A stretch of 64,000 nt of DNA from CAZIAK01 sp964537035. GTDB taxonomy: Bacteria; Planctomycetota; B15-G4. Under the pieces are notes generated by a model that had not been told where the DNA came from, searched no databases, and saw only the letters and a list, made by a program, of their open reading frames with translations. Within the stretch, counting starts at the first letter, position 1; every line of letters starts with the position of its first letter. Positions 1 through 9,378 of the stretch are shown piece after piece. The position numbers and the translations under genes were made by a program. Location: contig CAZIAK010000004.1 of NCBI GenBank assembly GCA_964537035.1, positions 1 through 64,000 on the forward strand, written 5' to 3'.

Positions 1-516
1 CTAGAGGTCTTCCGCGAGCTTCTTGAAGCTCATGTGAGGGTTGTGGCAGTCCGCACACTGCGTCGTTCTCAAGACCGTGAAGGTGGGCTCCCCTTCGTTG
101 AACTGCTTGCGCTTCTCGTCCAGCAGCACCTGCCCCGCAGCACTGTGCTTGCTGCCCGGCCCGTGGCACGACTCGCACTGCACGCCCGCCAGATGTTCTG
201 ACTGGTCGGCGTCGACAAAGCCACCAGCTTCCGCATGGCCGTATCCCGTGGTGTGGCAGGAGACGCAGGCTCTGCCCTTTTCGTCCTTCTCGTTCGGGTC
301 ACGGTACTTCTCGGGCAAGGCCTCGTAGGCCCCGGCGTGCTTCATGCTCTTCCAGCTGCGGTGCTGCTTGAAGTGACACTTCTTGCAGGCCTTGGCCCCT
401 ACATAGGTGGCCCCATCCGTGGGGTCCTCCGGCATTCTCTCGGGGGCGATCCAGCCCAGGGTCAGGACGGCGGCGAAAGCGCAGATCACGAGAGTGGCCG
501 CGAAGGGCTTTGTCAT
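1..516 (-). CDS. Tetraheme cytochrome c family protein
   Basis: This is a 171-residue periplasmic or membrane-anchored multiheme cytochrome. The start is the ATG at 516, which follows a GGAG element about 9 bases upstream; the reading frame runs further upstream without any signal-like sequence. Residues 1-25 form a hydrophobic export signal or anchor. Four CxxCH heme-attachment motifs are visible: CKKCH, CVSCH, CESCH and CADCH. Additional His residues could be distal ligands. The spacing resembles cytochrome c554-like domains common in planctomycetes. It is probably an electron-transfer protein; partner and donor are unknown. The stop codon occupies the first three bases of the window, so the gene is complete, but its downstream neighbours are outside. 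Confidence 0.85.
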   Translation of the reverse strand: MTKPFAATLVICAFAAVLTLGWIAPERMPEDPTDGATYVGAKACKKCHFKQHRSWKSMKHAGAYEALPEKYRDPNEKDEKGRACVSCHTTGYGHAEAGGFVDADQSEHLAGVQCESCHGPGSKHSAAGQVLLDEKRKQFNEGEPTFTVLRTTQCADCHNPHMSFKKLAEDL

Positions 517-782
517 TTCACTGTCTCCAGAAGACAAGAACGCTGCCCGCACGATGGCCCTGATGACGCAGCCGGACCCATGGCAGTGTCGGCTGTCGTC
601 GCAAGCACTGTTCGCGAGCCTGCAGCCCGGTATAGGTGTGCCCCCAGAGTCGGTCAATACGAACACCTGCGCACGATTCCCACGACGCTCTGCGGCACAT
701 CACACTGCTGCCGCAAGCAGCCCATGGTCTCGCCGTTGTTCGATGGCGATGATGTCGGCTCAATCTCCACGAGTCGATCTCC

Positions 783-3005
783 ATGACACCTGCCAAGCCA
801 GCGCGAAAGCCCGCTACCAAGCCCAAACCCAAGAGGCGCCGCGCCCGCAGCTCTCGCTCCGCAAAGAAGGCCGAGTCTCAGCCCAGTCAAAGCACAGACC
901 AGGTTGCCACCGCCTTGGACGGGCTCTTCAGACCCAGATCCGTGGCGGTCATCGGCGCCAGCAGGAGGGCCCAGCAGATCGGGCACCAGGTCGTGGCCAA
1001 CCTGGTCGATGGCGGGTTTCAAGGCCCGGTCCATCCGGTCAATCCCTCTGCTGCGGTGGTGCGCTCCATGCACTGTCACAAGCGTGTGCACGACATTCCT
1101 GACCCGGTCGATCTGGCGGTGCTCGTGGTGCCCGCCAGCGCCGTGCTGCGAGCGGCCAAGGACTGCGCCGCTGCAGGAGTGAAAGGCCTGGTGGTGATCA
1201 GCGCCGGGTTCTCCGAGGTCGGCGCTGCTGGCGCCGCGCGGCAGGCTGAGCTGACCGCCCTGTGCAAGAAGCACCATATGCGCCTGGTGGGGCCGAACTG
1301 CATGGGCGTGCTCAACACTGACCCTGCCGTGTGCCTCAACGCGTCCTTCGCTGCCTCGCCTCCCGAGCCAGGTGGCGCGGCGTTCCTGTCCCAATCCGGA
1401 GCCCTGGGCGAGGCCATCCTGTCCGACGCGCGCAGTCTCGGCCTGGGCGTGAGCATGTTCGCCAGCCTGGGCAACCGGGCCGACGTGTCCCCCAGCGACC
1501 TGCTGGAGTACTGGGAGCACGACCCGGCCACGCAGCAGATCTTGATGTACCTGGAGGCCTTCGGCGATCCCGAGCGCTTCATGCAGGCGGCCCGCAGGGT
1601 CTCGCGCACCAAGCCCATCCTGGTGGTCAAGGCCGGACGGTCTGCCCGGGGAGCCGCCGCCGCCATCTCACACACCGGCTCGTTGGCTGGGTCTGAGGCA
1701 GCCGTCGACTCCCTGCTCAATCAGTGCGGCGTGCTACGCGTCGACACCATGAACCACCTCTTCGCCCTGGCCAGCGCGGTGCAGGCCGGCGCCTTCCCCA
1801 AGGGCAACCGGGTGGCCATCGTGACCAACGCAGGAGGCCCGGCGATCCTGGCCACCGACGCCTGTGTGGCCGCGGGCCTCGACGTGGGCGACCTCTCCGA
1901 GAAGACACGGGCCAAGCTGGCCACATTCCTCCCTCCCGAGGCCTCTCTGGCCAACCCGGTCGACCTCATCGCCGGAGCCGACGCGGCGGTCTTCGACAAG
2001 GCCCTCGCCGCCGTGCTCTCCGACCGCCGTGTCGACATGGTCATCGCCATCTTCGTCTCACCCGTGATGATCGACTCGTCCACCGTGGCCAAGGTGATCG
2101 CCAAGCACTTCGCCCGGAGCTCCAAGCCGATCACCGCCTGCCTGCTGGGCAAGGACAAGGGGGAGCAGGCACTAGCGACCCTCAGAGAGGCAGGCGTCCC
2201 CCACTATCGTTTCCCCGAAGAAGCCGCCCGGGTCCTGGCCGGACTGACCGCCCTGCAGCGGCTGCAGAGCCGCCCGGACGAGCCCGCGCCGCCCCTCAAG
2301 GTGCGCTCAGCCCGAGCCCGCGCCGTGATCGCCAGCGCCCTGGCCGACAACCGCGCGACCCTCAAAGGCGTTGAGATGGGCGAGGTGCTCACAGCCTATG
2401 GTCTGCCCATCGTCCCCACTCGCATCGTCAGCAACCGCGAACAGGCCCTTCAGGCCGCACGCAAGCTGGGCTTTCCACTGGTGGCCAAGGTCGTCGCCGA
2501 GGGCATCGAACACAAGAGCGACAGGGGCGGCGTGCTGCTCGACCTGCGCAACCGGGACGAGTTGCTCGACGCCTACGATCGGCTGGAGGACGCGTTCGGG
2601 CAGGAGTTCCCCGGGATGCTCGTCATGCTGCAGGCCATGCGCAGCGACGGCGTGGAGGTCTTCTTCGGCGCGGCCACCGACCCCCAGCTCGGTCGGCTGC
2701 TGGCCTTCGGGCTGGGCGGCATCCACGTCGAGATCTTGAAGGACGTGATCTTTCGGCTACACCCGATCAACGCCTTCGACGCCCGAGAGATGGTGCAGGG
2801 CATCCGCGGCCGGGCCATGCTCCAGGGAGCCCGGGGCAAGCCGCCGGTCGACGAAGCTCAGCTCATCGACGTGCTGCTGCGCACCTCACGCATGCTCAGC
2901 GACATCCCCGAGATCGTCGAGCTCGACTTCAACCCATACCTCGCCGCGTGGGACAGAAAGCAGTCCTGCATCCTCGATGCGCGGGTGCGCCTGGCCCCCG
3001 CCTAG
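783..3005 (+). CDS. ADP-forming acyl-CoA synthetase (fused alpha-beta)
   Basis: This 740-residue protein has the layout of a fused NDP-forming acetyl-CoA synthetase. A CoA-binding Rossmann domain begins near residue 48 (SVAVIGASRR). It is followed by succinyl-CoA-ligase-like flavodoxin folds carrying the phosphohistidine loop ISHTGSLAGSEAA (His about 297), then an ATP-grasp domain from about residue 520. The family interconverts acyl-CoA, ADP and phosphate with acid, CoA and ATP in the cytoplasm. There is no C-terminal GNAT domain, so it is not a PatZ-type protein acetyltransferase. The first 45 residues are a Lys/Arg/Pro/Ala-rich extension that is unusual for the family. The acyl substrate cannot be read from sequence. 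No convincing Shine-Dalgarno precedes the ATG at 783, and it is transcribed away from the cytochrome gene. Confidence 0.9.
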   Translation: MTPAKPARKPATKPKPKRRRARSSRSAKKAESQPSQSTDQVATALDGLFRPRSVAVIGASRRAQQIGHQVVANLVDGGFQGPVHPVNPSAAVVRSMHCHKRVHDIPDPVDLAVLVVPASAVLRAAKDCAAAGVKGLVVISAGFSEVGAAGAARQAELTALCKKHHMRLVGPNCMGVLNTDPAVCLNASFAASPPEPGGAAFLSQSGALGEAILSDARSLGLGVSMFASLGNRADVSPSDLLEYWEHDPATQQILMYLEAFGDPERFMQAARRVSRTKPILVVKAGRSARGAAAAISHTGSLAGSEAAVDSLLNQCGVLRVDTMNHLFALASAVQAGAFPKGNRVAIVTNAGGPAILATDACVAAGLDVGDLSEKTRAKLATFLPPEASLANPVDLIAGADAAVFDKALAAVLSDRRVDMVIAIFVSPVMIDSSTVAKVIAKHFARSSKPITACLLGKDKGEQALATLREAGVPHYRFPEEAARVLAGLTALQRLQSRPDEPAPPLKVRSARARAVIASALADNRATLKGVEMGEVLTAYGLPIVPTRIVSNREQALQAARKLGFPLVAKVVAEGIEHKSDRGGVLLDLRNRDELLDAYDRLEDAFGQEFPGMLVMLQAMRSDGVEVFFGAATDPQLGRLLAFGLGGIHVEILKDVIFRLHPINAFDAREMVQGIRGRAMLQGARGKPPVDEAQLIDVLLRTSRMLSDIPEIVELDFNPYLAAWDRKQSCILDARVRLAPA

Positions 3006-3066
3006 CCCCCTGCAGAGGCGCCTTCCGCTGGTCGCAGGGGGAGCTCGCGCTTCAGTTCACTTGACG

Positions 3067-3087
3067 CCTGACCGATCAGTAGGTAAG
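3067..3087. promoter_or_regulatory. Putative TetR operator upstream of the regulator gene
   Basis: The stretch contains a CTGA/TCAG inverted pair around ACCGAT, followed by AGTAGGTAAG (3078-3087). The reverse complement of that decamer, CTTACCTACT, recurs at 3742-3751 just before the RND pump gene. Its position 28 bases before the TetR start fits autoregulation. This is inferred from the shared element only. Confidence 0.5.
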
Positions 3088-3114
3088 TTCCCCGGATCAC
3101 TCACTGAGACGTCC

Positions 3115-3696
3115 ATGACCGATCGCAAGACCGAACTGCTGACCGTTGCCGAGGAGTTGCTCCAGACCCGGGGCTATTCGGGCTTCAGCTATGCCGATCT
3201 GGCCTCGGCCCTGGGCATCAGCAAGGCCGCCATCCACCACCACTTCCCCAAGAAAGAAGACCTGGGGCTGGCGCTGTACGAGGGCTACCTCGCCCAGGTC
3301 AAAGAGGTCCACTGCACCATCGACGAGCAGGCGGGCGACGCGCTCGAAGCCTTCGCCATGCTCGTGGAGGCTGGTCGGCAGCTGCTTGTAGACGGCTGCA
3401 AAACATGCCCTTCTGGCATATTGGAGGCCGAACTCGCCGCCCTGCCCCCGAGCCTGGCCGACTCGGCCCGACGCCTCGATGAGACCATGCACGAGTGGAT
3501 GAGCGGCCTGCTGACCCGGGGCCGCGCCCGCGGAGAGGTGCGCTTCGAGGGAGCGGCCGAGGATCAAGCCTGGCTGGTCTTGGCCACGTTTCAGGGGGCC
3601 TTTCAGAAGGCCCGTTCGGCAGGCCCCGAGACCTACCGGGTCATCTGCCGCCAGCTCATCCGCTCCATGGCCCCCAGCGACGCCCTGGCCGGCTGA
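3115..3696 (+). CDS. TetR/AcrR family transcriptional regulator
   Basis: This is a 193-residue TetR-family repressor. The N-terminal helix-turn-helix is clear (residues 20-50, YADLASALGISKAAIHHHFP), followed by a ligand-binding helical domain. I chose the ATG at 3115 because residues encoded upstream do not resemble the family. It precedes the RND/LolA-like/barrel operon on the same strand by 66 bases. A decamer shared between its own upstream region and that of the pump suggests it controls both. TetR regulators commonly respond to hydrophobic ligands that the adjacent pump exports. The effector here is unknown. Confidence 0.9.
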   Translation: MTDRKTELLTVAEELLQTRGYSGFSYADLASALGISKAAIHHHFPKKEDLGLALYEGYLAQVKEVHCTIDEQAGDALEAFAMLVEAGRQLLVDGCKTCPSGILEAELAALPPSLADSARRLDETMHEWMSGLLTRGRARGEVRFEGAAEDQAWLVLATFQGAFQKARSAGPETYRVICRQLIRSMAPSDALAG

Positions 3697-3741
3697 GTCC
3701 ACCTTCGCGGCCTCCGCTACCGCTACGCCCACCCCAAGCCG

Positions 3742-3762
3742 CTTACCTACTAGTAGATTACC
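3742..3762. promoter_or_regulatory. Putative TetR operator abutting the RND pump start codon
   Basis: The segment contains a perfect 10-bp palindrome, CTACTAGTAG (3747-3756), inside CTTACCTACT...ATTACC, immediately before the ATG at 3763. The decamer CTTACCTACT is shared in inverted orientation with 3078-3087 before the tetR gene. The palindrome sits where a ribosome-binding site would be, so binding could block transcription, and translation initiation does not use an evident Shine-Dalgarno. Confidence 0.55.
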
Positions 3763-6700
3763 ATGGTCTTTGAATCCACACCCCTCGCCCGTGCCCTCTA
3801 CCGACTGCGCTGGTGGTCCACCCTGCTCGTTCTGGGCGTGGTGTTCGCCGCCCTCTTCTCCGGAGCGAGCCGCCTCACGCGCTTCAACACCTCCCTGCAG
3901 CGTCTGGGCGACGTCTCCAACGGCGGCGACCACACCCCGCCCGTGGTCTTCGATTCGCGCATGGACATCTGGTTTGGCGCCGAAGACGAAGCGGTCCTGA
4001 CCTATCGCGCCATCGAGAACCGCTTCGTGGCCGAGGACTATCTGGTGGTCTCCTTCGAGGACGACGAGACGCCCTTCGGGGTCTTCAGCGACCAGAGCCT
4101 GGAGGCCGTCGCCCGCCTCACCGAGGCCTTCCTGGCCGTTCCGGGTGTGCGCCACGTGCGCAGCCTGACCAGCAACCCCTGGATCCGCTGGGGACAGATC
4201 GACGGCGCCCTCGACGAGGGCGGCAACCCGGAGGAAGGCCTGCTCATCTCCGATCTGGTCGAAGGCGAGGCCAAGCTGCTCACAGAGCAGGAGCGTGTCG
4301 AACGGATGGTCGCCGTCCTGGGCGCCGCGAAGGTCGTGGAACGACTGGGTGAAGAGGCGGTGCGCGCGGCCCTGGGGCCGGACGCTGACTTCGGCGACTA
4401 CCTCGGTGAGCCGCTGCTGTTGGGCACCATCATCGACGGCTCAGGCTCGACCACGGCCCTGCAGATCCAGGTGCTACGCCCCCGGGTCGACGAGGGGGCG
4501 CTCGAGGCAGCTCTTGGCACGGACGCCGAAGGCAAGATCGTCGCGCCAGATCTGTTCTCCGTGGTCTCCCAACGGTCAGCCATGCGCGGGATCGAACACG
4601 CCCTGCGAGAAGAGCTGGGTCAGCTGCAGCTCGCTCCAGCCCATCAAGAGCTCTCCGCCTGGATCAACAGCCTGCCCCCCGGCGACGAGCAGGCGGCCCT
4701 GACCAGCGAACTGGCAGACCCCACCCGCACCTTCATGCGCGACAGCGAGGGCGAGCTGCAACGAAAGTGGTTCGAGTTCGCACCTGATGGCGAGGGCGCG
4801 TACGTCGACCGGGCTGATCCAGACGAGCCCCACCTCGCCGCAGCCGGCTGGACGCCCCAGCCCAAGAGCCCCTACCGTTTTCACGTGGGCGGCTCGCCCT
4901 ACTTCGAGCGCAACTTCGAGCTCGTGGGCATGGCCGACGCGAAGTACATCGGCTACATGTTCGCTGCCATAGCCCTGCTGCTGGCGCTGATCTTCAAGAA
5001 CCCCCTGGGGGTGCTGGCGCCCATGGCCGTGGTGGTGCTCAGCGTCGGCGGCATGGTGGGCTTCGTGCTGGCCATCGGCGACCTGTTCAACAACATGACC
5101 ATGGTCTCGCCCAACATGCTCACCGCCGTGGGCATCGCCGATGCCATCCACCTGGTGGCAGCCTGGGCGGTCCTGCGCCATCGTACCGCAGACAAGAAAG
5201 CTGTCTTGATCGAGGTCTTGCGGCGCAACGCCCTGCCCGTCTTCCTGACATCGCTCACCACCACGCTCGGATTTCTCTCGCTCACTGTCAGCGAGATCAG
5301 CCCGGTGCGCATGCTGGGCTACACCGCGGCGGTGGGCACGGTGCTGGCCTGGATGCTCTCCATGACCCTGGTTCCCGCCCTGCTCTCGCTGGTGCCCGTG
5401 CCCCGGGATGCGGGACAGGAGAACAGGCGCAGGGTCGGTGAGAACCTGTGGGCCAGGCCTTTGTCCCAGTTTCTGGTGCGACGGCGCGTGGCCGTGCTCG
5501 TGGTAGCCGGGACCGCCATCGTCCTGTCCGCCGTGGGCATCGCCCGGCTCGAGATCGACAGCGATTTCCGGGCCATGTTCCCGGACAGCAACCCGGTGAT
5601 GACCGACTTTCGCTGGATTGAAGCGCGGCTCGGCGGCGTGGGCGACCTGGAGATCGTGTTCGAGGGGCCCGGAATCGCACCCGAACCCAGCCCCGCAGAT
5701 CAGGAGCGCCTCTCCGACCTGCGTGTGGCCGCCCTCGGCGTCGCACAATGGCCCGACGAGTTCGATCCGCTCACCGCCGCCGAGCGGACCGAACTCTCCG
5801 CCCTGGCCGAGGCCGCAGCGGCCTGGGAAGGCCGGCGCATCGGCATCTCCAGCGCCTTCCTCGGCCAGCTCGACGCCTTCGAGACGAGACTACGCGGCGA
5901 GATGGCCGACCCCGCCTCGCCGTTGCGCATCGTCACCGACCTGATCAGCCCCCTCGATGTGCTGCGCAAGATGCACCAGGTGCAGAACGAGAGCCAGGGG
6001 GCGTTCTACCGGGTGCCCGGCGAGGGCGATGTCCCCGAGGAGCTGCGGGGCGAGACCCTTGACTACGACGAGTGGACAGAAGAGTGGCGCCATGTCCCCG
6101 GCCAGAGCGGAGCCAGCCTCGTCGCCCAGTACTACCTTCAATACGAGAACGGCGCCCGGCCCGGTGAGAACCTGACCACGAACCTGAGCGCGAACCGCAC
6201 GGTGTTCCGTATGCAGGGGCGCATCTCACAGGCCCCGGCCAACCTGCAGAACGAGGCCTTCTCGCGTATCCGCCAGATCGCCCGGGAGGAGTTCCCCCAG
6301 CTGGTGCTGCCCGGTGACGACGCCGTGGCCCAGATGACGTTGTCCGGAAAAACACTGCTCTTCTCCCGGACGAACCGCATCTTCACCGTGGGCTTCCTGC
6401 AGTCGATGAGCCTGGCGCTGGTGATGATCACGTTGCTCATCGCGTTCATCTTCCGCTCGATCCGGCTGGCCCTGATCAGCCTGGTGCCCAACGTGCTGCC
6501 GATCCTGTTGCCGATCAGCTTCTTCGGCCTCATCGGACAGCCTCTCGACGGCCCCGCTGTGTTCGTTTCATCAGTGGCTCTTGGCGTTTGCGTCGACGAC
6601 ACCATTCATTTCTTCACCAAGTTCAGCCGCGCCCGGGCCCAAGGCCAGAACACCGTGGACGCCCTGAGGTCAGTCTTCGAGGCCGTGGGCTCCGCGCTCA

Positions 6701-6897
6701 CGATCACCTCGGTGGTCCTGATGGTGGGCTTCGGCTTTCTGGCCTTCAGCGACTTCACTCCGAACAGCAAGATGGGCAGCCTGGCCGTGGTCATGATCGC
6801 CCTGGCCTGGGTCGCAGACTTCTGCATGGTGCCCGCGCTGCTGAGCTTCCTTCCCGAGACCAAGACACCCGCCACTGAAGCGGCTCCCCAATCCTGA
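3763..6897 (+). CDS. RND superfamily (MMPL-type) transporter
   Basis: This 1044-residue inner-membrane protein has the two-fold RND layout. There is one N-terminal TM (about residues 15-40), a large periplasmic domain, TMs 2-6 (about 395-545), a second TM/periplasmic repeat, and TMs 8-12 (about 870-1035). The MMPL-type motif GVCVDDTIHFF near residue 945 matches lipid/hopanoid-exporting RND proteins rather than AcrB-type pumps. The gene is followed 13 bases later by a LolA-like protein and then an outer-membrane barrel. That trio is typical of systems moving hydrophobic compounds across the envelope. No Shine-Dalgarno is evident; a palindromic operator abuts the start. The cargo is unknown. 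Confidence 0.88.
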   Translation: MVFESTPLARALYRLRWWSTLLVLGVVFAALFSGASRLTRFNTSLQRLGDVSNGGDHTPPVVFDSRMDIWFGAEDEAVLTYRAIENRFVAEDYLVVSFEDDETPFGVFSDQSLEAVARLTEAFLAVPGVRHVRSLTSNPWIRWGQIDGALDEGGNPEEGLLISDLVEGEAKLLTEQERVERMVAVLGAAKVVERLGEEAVRAALGPDADFGDYLGEPLLLGTIIDGSGSTTALQIQVLRPRVDEGALEAALGTDAEGKIVAPDLFSVVSQRSAMRGIEHALREELGQLQLAPAHQELSAWINSLPPGDEQAALTSELADPTRTFMRDSEGELQRKWFEFAPDGEGAYVDRADPDEPHLAAAGWTPQPKSPYRFHVGGSPYFERNFELVGMADAKYIGYMFAAIALLLALIFKNPLGVLAPMAVVVLSVGGMVGFVLAIGDLFNNMTMVSPNMLTAVGIADAIHLVAAWAVLRHRTADKKAVLIEVLRRNALPVFLTSLTTTLGFLSLTVSEISPVRMLGYTAAVGTVLAWMLSMTLVPALLSLVPVPRDAGQENRRRVGENLWARPLSQFLVRRRVAVLVVAGTAIVLSAVGIARLEIDSDFRAMFPDSNPVMTDFRWIEARLGGVGDLEIVFEGPGIAPEPSPADQERLSDLRVAALGVAQWPDEFDPLTAAERTELSALAEAAAAWEGRRIGISSAFLGQLDAFETRLRGEMADPASPLRIVTDLISPLDVLRKMHQVQNESQGAFYRVPGEGDVPEELRGETLDYDEWTEEWRHVPGQSGASLVAQYYLQYENGARPGENLTTNLSANRTVFRMQGRISQAPANLQNEAFSRIRQIAREEFPQLVLPGDDAVAQMTLSGKTLLFSRTNRIFTVGFLQSMSLALVMITLLIAFIFRSIRLALISLVPNVLPILLPISFFGLIGQPLDGPAVFVSSVALGVCVDDTIHFFTKFSRARAQGQNTVDALRSVFEAVGSALTITSVVLMVGFGFLAFSDFTPNSKMGSLAVVMIALAWVADFCMVPALLSFLPETKTPATEAAPQS

Positions 6898-6910
6898 GCT
6901 GATCCAGACC

Positions 6911-7822
6911 ATGTCCAACACATCGATACAACGACTCCTCTTCGGCCTGCTCGCCCTCATGGCCCTGTCACCCGTGCAGACTCTGCGGGCCAACGAGCCA
7001 GCCGAAGAGAACACCAGCGGTGTCTCACGCCCGGACGTCCCTGAATTCGACCGCAGCGACCCAGAAGTGTTCGGGCGAGCCCTGGCCGAGTTCGCCGAGG
7101 GCTTCGATCAGGGCTGGCTCGATGAGGTCATGCAAGGAGTGATGACGCTCTCCGACGCAGACGGCGACTCGGTGCGGCGCACCTACTCCCGGCTCACCAT
7201 CGAGCACCCCGCCGAAGGGGACAAGCTGCTGGTGCGCTTTCTGTCCCCCGCCGAGATCAAGGGCGTGGGCGCGCTGACCCACGAGAACCCGGGGAGCTCT
7301 GACGACAACTGGCTCTACCTGCCCGCCACCAAGCGGGTGCGACGCATCTCCGGCGCGAACAAGACGGCCAGCTTTCAAGGCACGGAGTTCACTTACGAGG
7401 ATCTGTCCAACCTCGACCCGAGCGAGTACGAGTGGCGCTTCCTCGAAGAGACGACGATCGCGAAAGACGGCGGCGATGTCCCCGTATGGCGCCTGGAGGC
7501 CGTGCCCACCTACGAAGACACGGGCTACAGCCGGCTGGTGGTGAGCTACCACCGCAGCGAGTGGCGTCGTGAACGCATCGAGTACTTCGACAAGGCGGGC
7601 CGCGCCCTGAAGACCCTCGACACTCGTGACATGAAGCTCTACCACGGGCGGTTCTGGCGCGCCCTCACCATCGAGATGAGCAACGAGCAGACAGGCAAGC
7701 GCACCGAGCTCAACGTGGACAAGCTCTTCTTGAACCTCTCACTCTACAAGAGCAAGCGCGACGGCAAGGCCCGGGACAACCTCACCGACGATTCGTTCAC
7801 CACCCGAGCCCTCGAAGGCTGA
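6911..7822 (+). CDS. Outer membrane lipoprotein-sorting (LolA-like) protein
   Basis: This 303-residue protein has a signal peptide (residues 1-27, ending near LRANE) and the LolA-like fold characteristic of proteins paired with MMPL-type RND pumps. The core contains DNWLYLPATKRVRRISG and FTYEDLSN, both hallmark stretches of the family. It is predicted to be periplasmic and to carry hydrophobic cargo between the pump and the outer-membrane partner. It lies 13 bases after the pump and overlaps the next gene by one base (TGATG), which suggests translational coupling. It could be grouped with either the LolA_like or DUF1329-type families; I favour the former. Confidence 0.82.
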   Translation: MSNTSIQRLLFGLLALMALSPVQTLRANEPAEENTSGVSRPDVPEFDRSDPEVFGRALAEFAEGFDQGWLDEVMQGVMTLSDADGDSVRRTYSRLTIEHPAEGDKLLVRFLSPAEIKGVGALTHENPGSSDDNWLYLPATKRVRRISGANKTASFQGTEFTYEDLSNLDPSEYEWRFLEETTIAKDGGDVPVWRLEAVPTYEDTGYSRLVVSYHRSEWRRERIEYFDKAGRALKTLDTRDMKLYHGRFWRALTIEMSNEQTGKRTELNVDKLFLNLSLYKSKRDGKARDNLTDDSFTTRALEG

Positions 7823-9315
7823 TGCACTCCCCCGCCTGGCCTCCGCTCCTGGTCTGCGTCATGACCCTGGCCCTGGCTGGCAGTGCTGCGGCGCAGGACA
7901 TACCCGCCGCAGATGACGAGGGCACCGAGAACGAAGCCGACCTCTTCGACGACGGTCTCGATGATCTGCTCGGCGGAGGCTGGGCTGACGATGAGCCGCC
8001 CGTCGATGAGCAGGGCGATTCTGACGACTTCGATGACCTCGATGCCCTGCTCGGCGAGACATCCGACAGGATCGAGGGCGACCCGGTCCTGACCAGCTGG
8101 AAGGGCTTCATCGAACTCCGCCCCCAGGCTTACTGGGCCGACCGCCACCAGGGACTGAACGACGACAGACTCATGCTCGAGGCGGAGTTCGAGTTCGACT
8201 ACCGCTTCAGCGAGCAGCTGTCCGGCTACTTTCGCCCACGCCTGTTCACTGACCTGCGCAACAAGGACCACGCCCGCACCGAACCCTACGAGGCCTACTT
8301 GACCTGGACCGCCGAGCACTGGGACCTGCGGGCCGGCCAGTTCGTGGAGAACTGGGGCATCGTCGACACGGTCAACCCCATCGACGTGATCAACCGCCGC
8401 GACCTGGGCACGGACTTTCTCGACCCCGATCGTCTGGGGGAGCTGGGTCTGCGCTACCGCACCTTCGCCGAGAGCGGCGACATCTGGGGCGAGCCCACGT
8501 TCTCGTTCTACGTGCTGCCCGACTTTCGCTTCCCCAACTTTCCAGACGACGACGGCCGCTTCAGCTTCGACGGCCTGGCTGGCAGCTTCCTCGAGAACGA
8601 CGGCTTCGAACCGGACGGGCACGAAGAGGTCTTCGCCGCCGCCCGCTTCAATGCCACGCTCGAGACCGCGCCCTTCAACGCAGACGTGCAGCTGCTCGCA
8701 GCCCGGGGCCCGGAGCGCTCGCCCACCATCGCCTTCGTGGCGGGCCCCGGGTCATCGGTCATTCCCGTGGCCTACGGCGCCACCACCCTGGGCGGTGGCC
8801 TGCGGGCCGTGGCCAACGAAGATGTGCTCGGCCACTTCCTCGCCTCACTGACCTTCAAGCTCGAGATCGCGCACAAGTCGCCGTTCAGATTCAGCGGATC
8901 GCCTGTCCCCACCCCCGACTCGTACACCACCTACGTGCTGGGCATCGACCGTACGTTCTACGGACTGACCAGCGACCAGGATCAGCTCACCGTCACCGTC
9001 GAGTACATCGAAGAGACGGGCGCCCACGACCTCACCGCCATGTTGCGACCCCTCTCGTCTGACGTGGTCCTGCGCACTTTTTGGGAAGCCAACGACTTCG
9101 ACCGCACCTCCCTCGAGCTGCGCGTGGTCGAGGACACGGACGCGTCCGAGCGCATCGCCGAACTGATCTACGAGACACAGCTGCGAAACATCGACGAAGA
9201 CCTGAAGCTGATCTTCGCCGTCCAGGCCTTCGACCGGGCCACGCAAGCCTCGGGCGGCTTCGGTTTCTTCCCGGACAACAGCTCCGTCGCCGTGGGGCTG
9301 CGCTGGGAGTTCTGA
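7822..9315 (+). CDS. Outer-membrane beta-barrel protein (DUF1302/alginate-export-like)
   Basis: This 497-residue protein has a signal peptide (residues 1-24) and then a very acidic low-complexity segment (about residues 27-90, rich in Asp/Glu). The remainder has alternating amphipathic strands ending in Phe (LRWEF at the C terminus), as expected of an outer-membrane barrel. A conserved block, WGIVDTVNPIDVINRRDLG, is typical of DUF1302-like channels encoded with RND pumps and LolA-like proteins. Its start overlaps the stop of the LolA-like gene by one base. It probably forms the outer-membrane part of the export route. The acidic N-terminal segment may bind divalent cations or a partner. Confidence 0.78.
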   Translation: MHSPAWPPLLVCVMTLALAGSAAAQDIPAADDEGTENEADLFDDGLDDLLGGGWADDEPPVDEQGDSDDFDDLDALLGETSDRIEGDPVLTSWKGFIELRPQAYWADRHQGLNDDRLMLEAEFEFDYRFSEQLSGYFRPRLFTDLRNKDHARTEPYEAYLTWTAEHWDLRAGQFVENWGIVDTVNPIDVINRRDLGTDFLDPDRLGELGLRYRTFAESGDIWGEPTFSFYVLPDFRFPNFPDDDGRFSFDGLAGSFLENDGFEPDGHEEVFAAARFNATLETAPFNADVQLLAARGPERSPTIAFVAGPGSSVIPVAYGATTLGGGLRAVANEDVLGHFLASLTFKLEIAHKSPFRFSGSPVPTPDSYTTYVLGIDRTFYGLTSDQDQLTVTVEYIEETGAHDLTAMLRPLSSDVVLRTFWEANDFDRTSLELRVVEDTDASERIAELIYETQLRNIDEDLKLIFAVQAFDRATQASGGFGFFPDNSSVAVGLRWEF

Positions 9316-9378
9316 GGGCGCCTGGCCCCTTTGTGCCGGTGCAGCAGAAGCCCCCTCTGTCTGGTAGATTGAAGCGCC

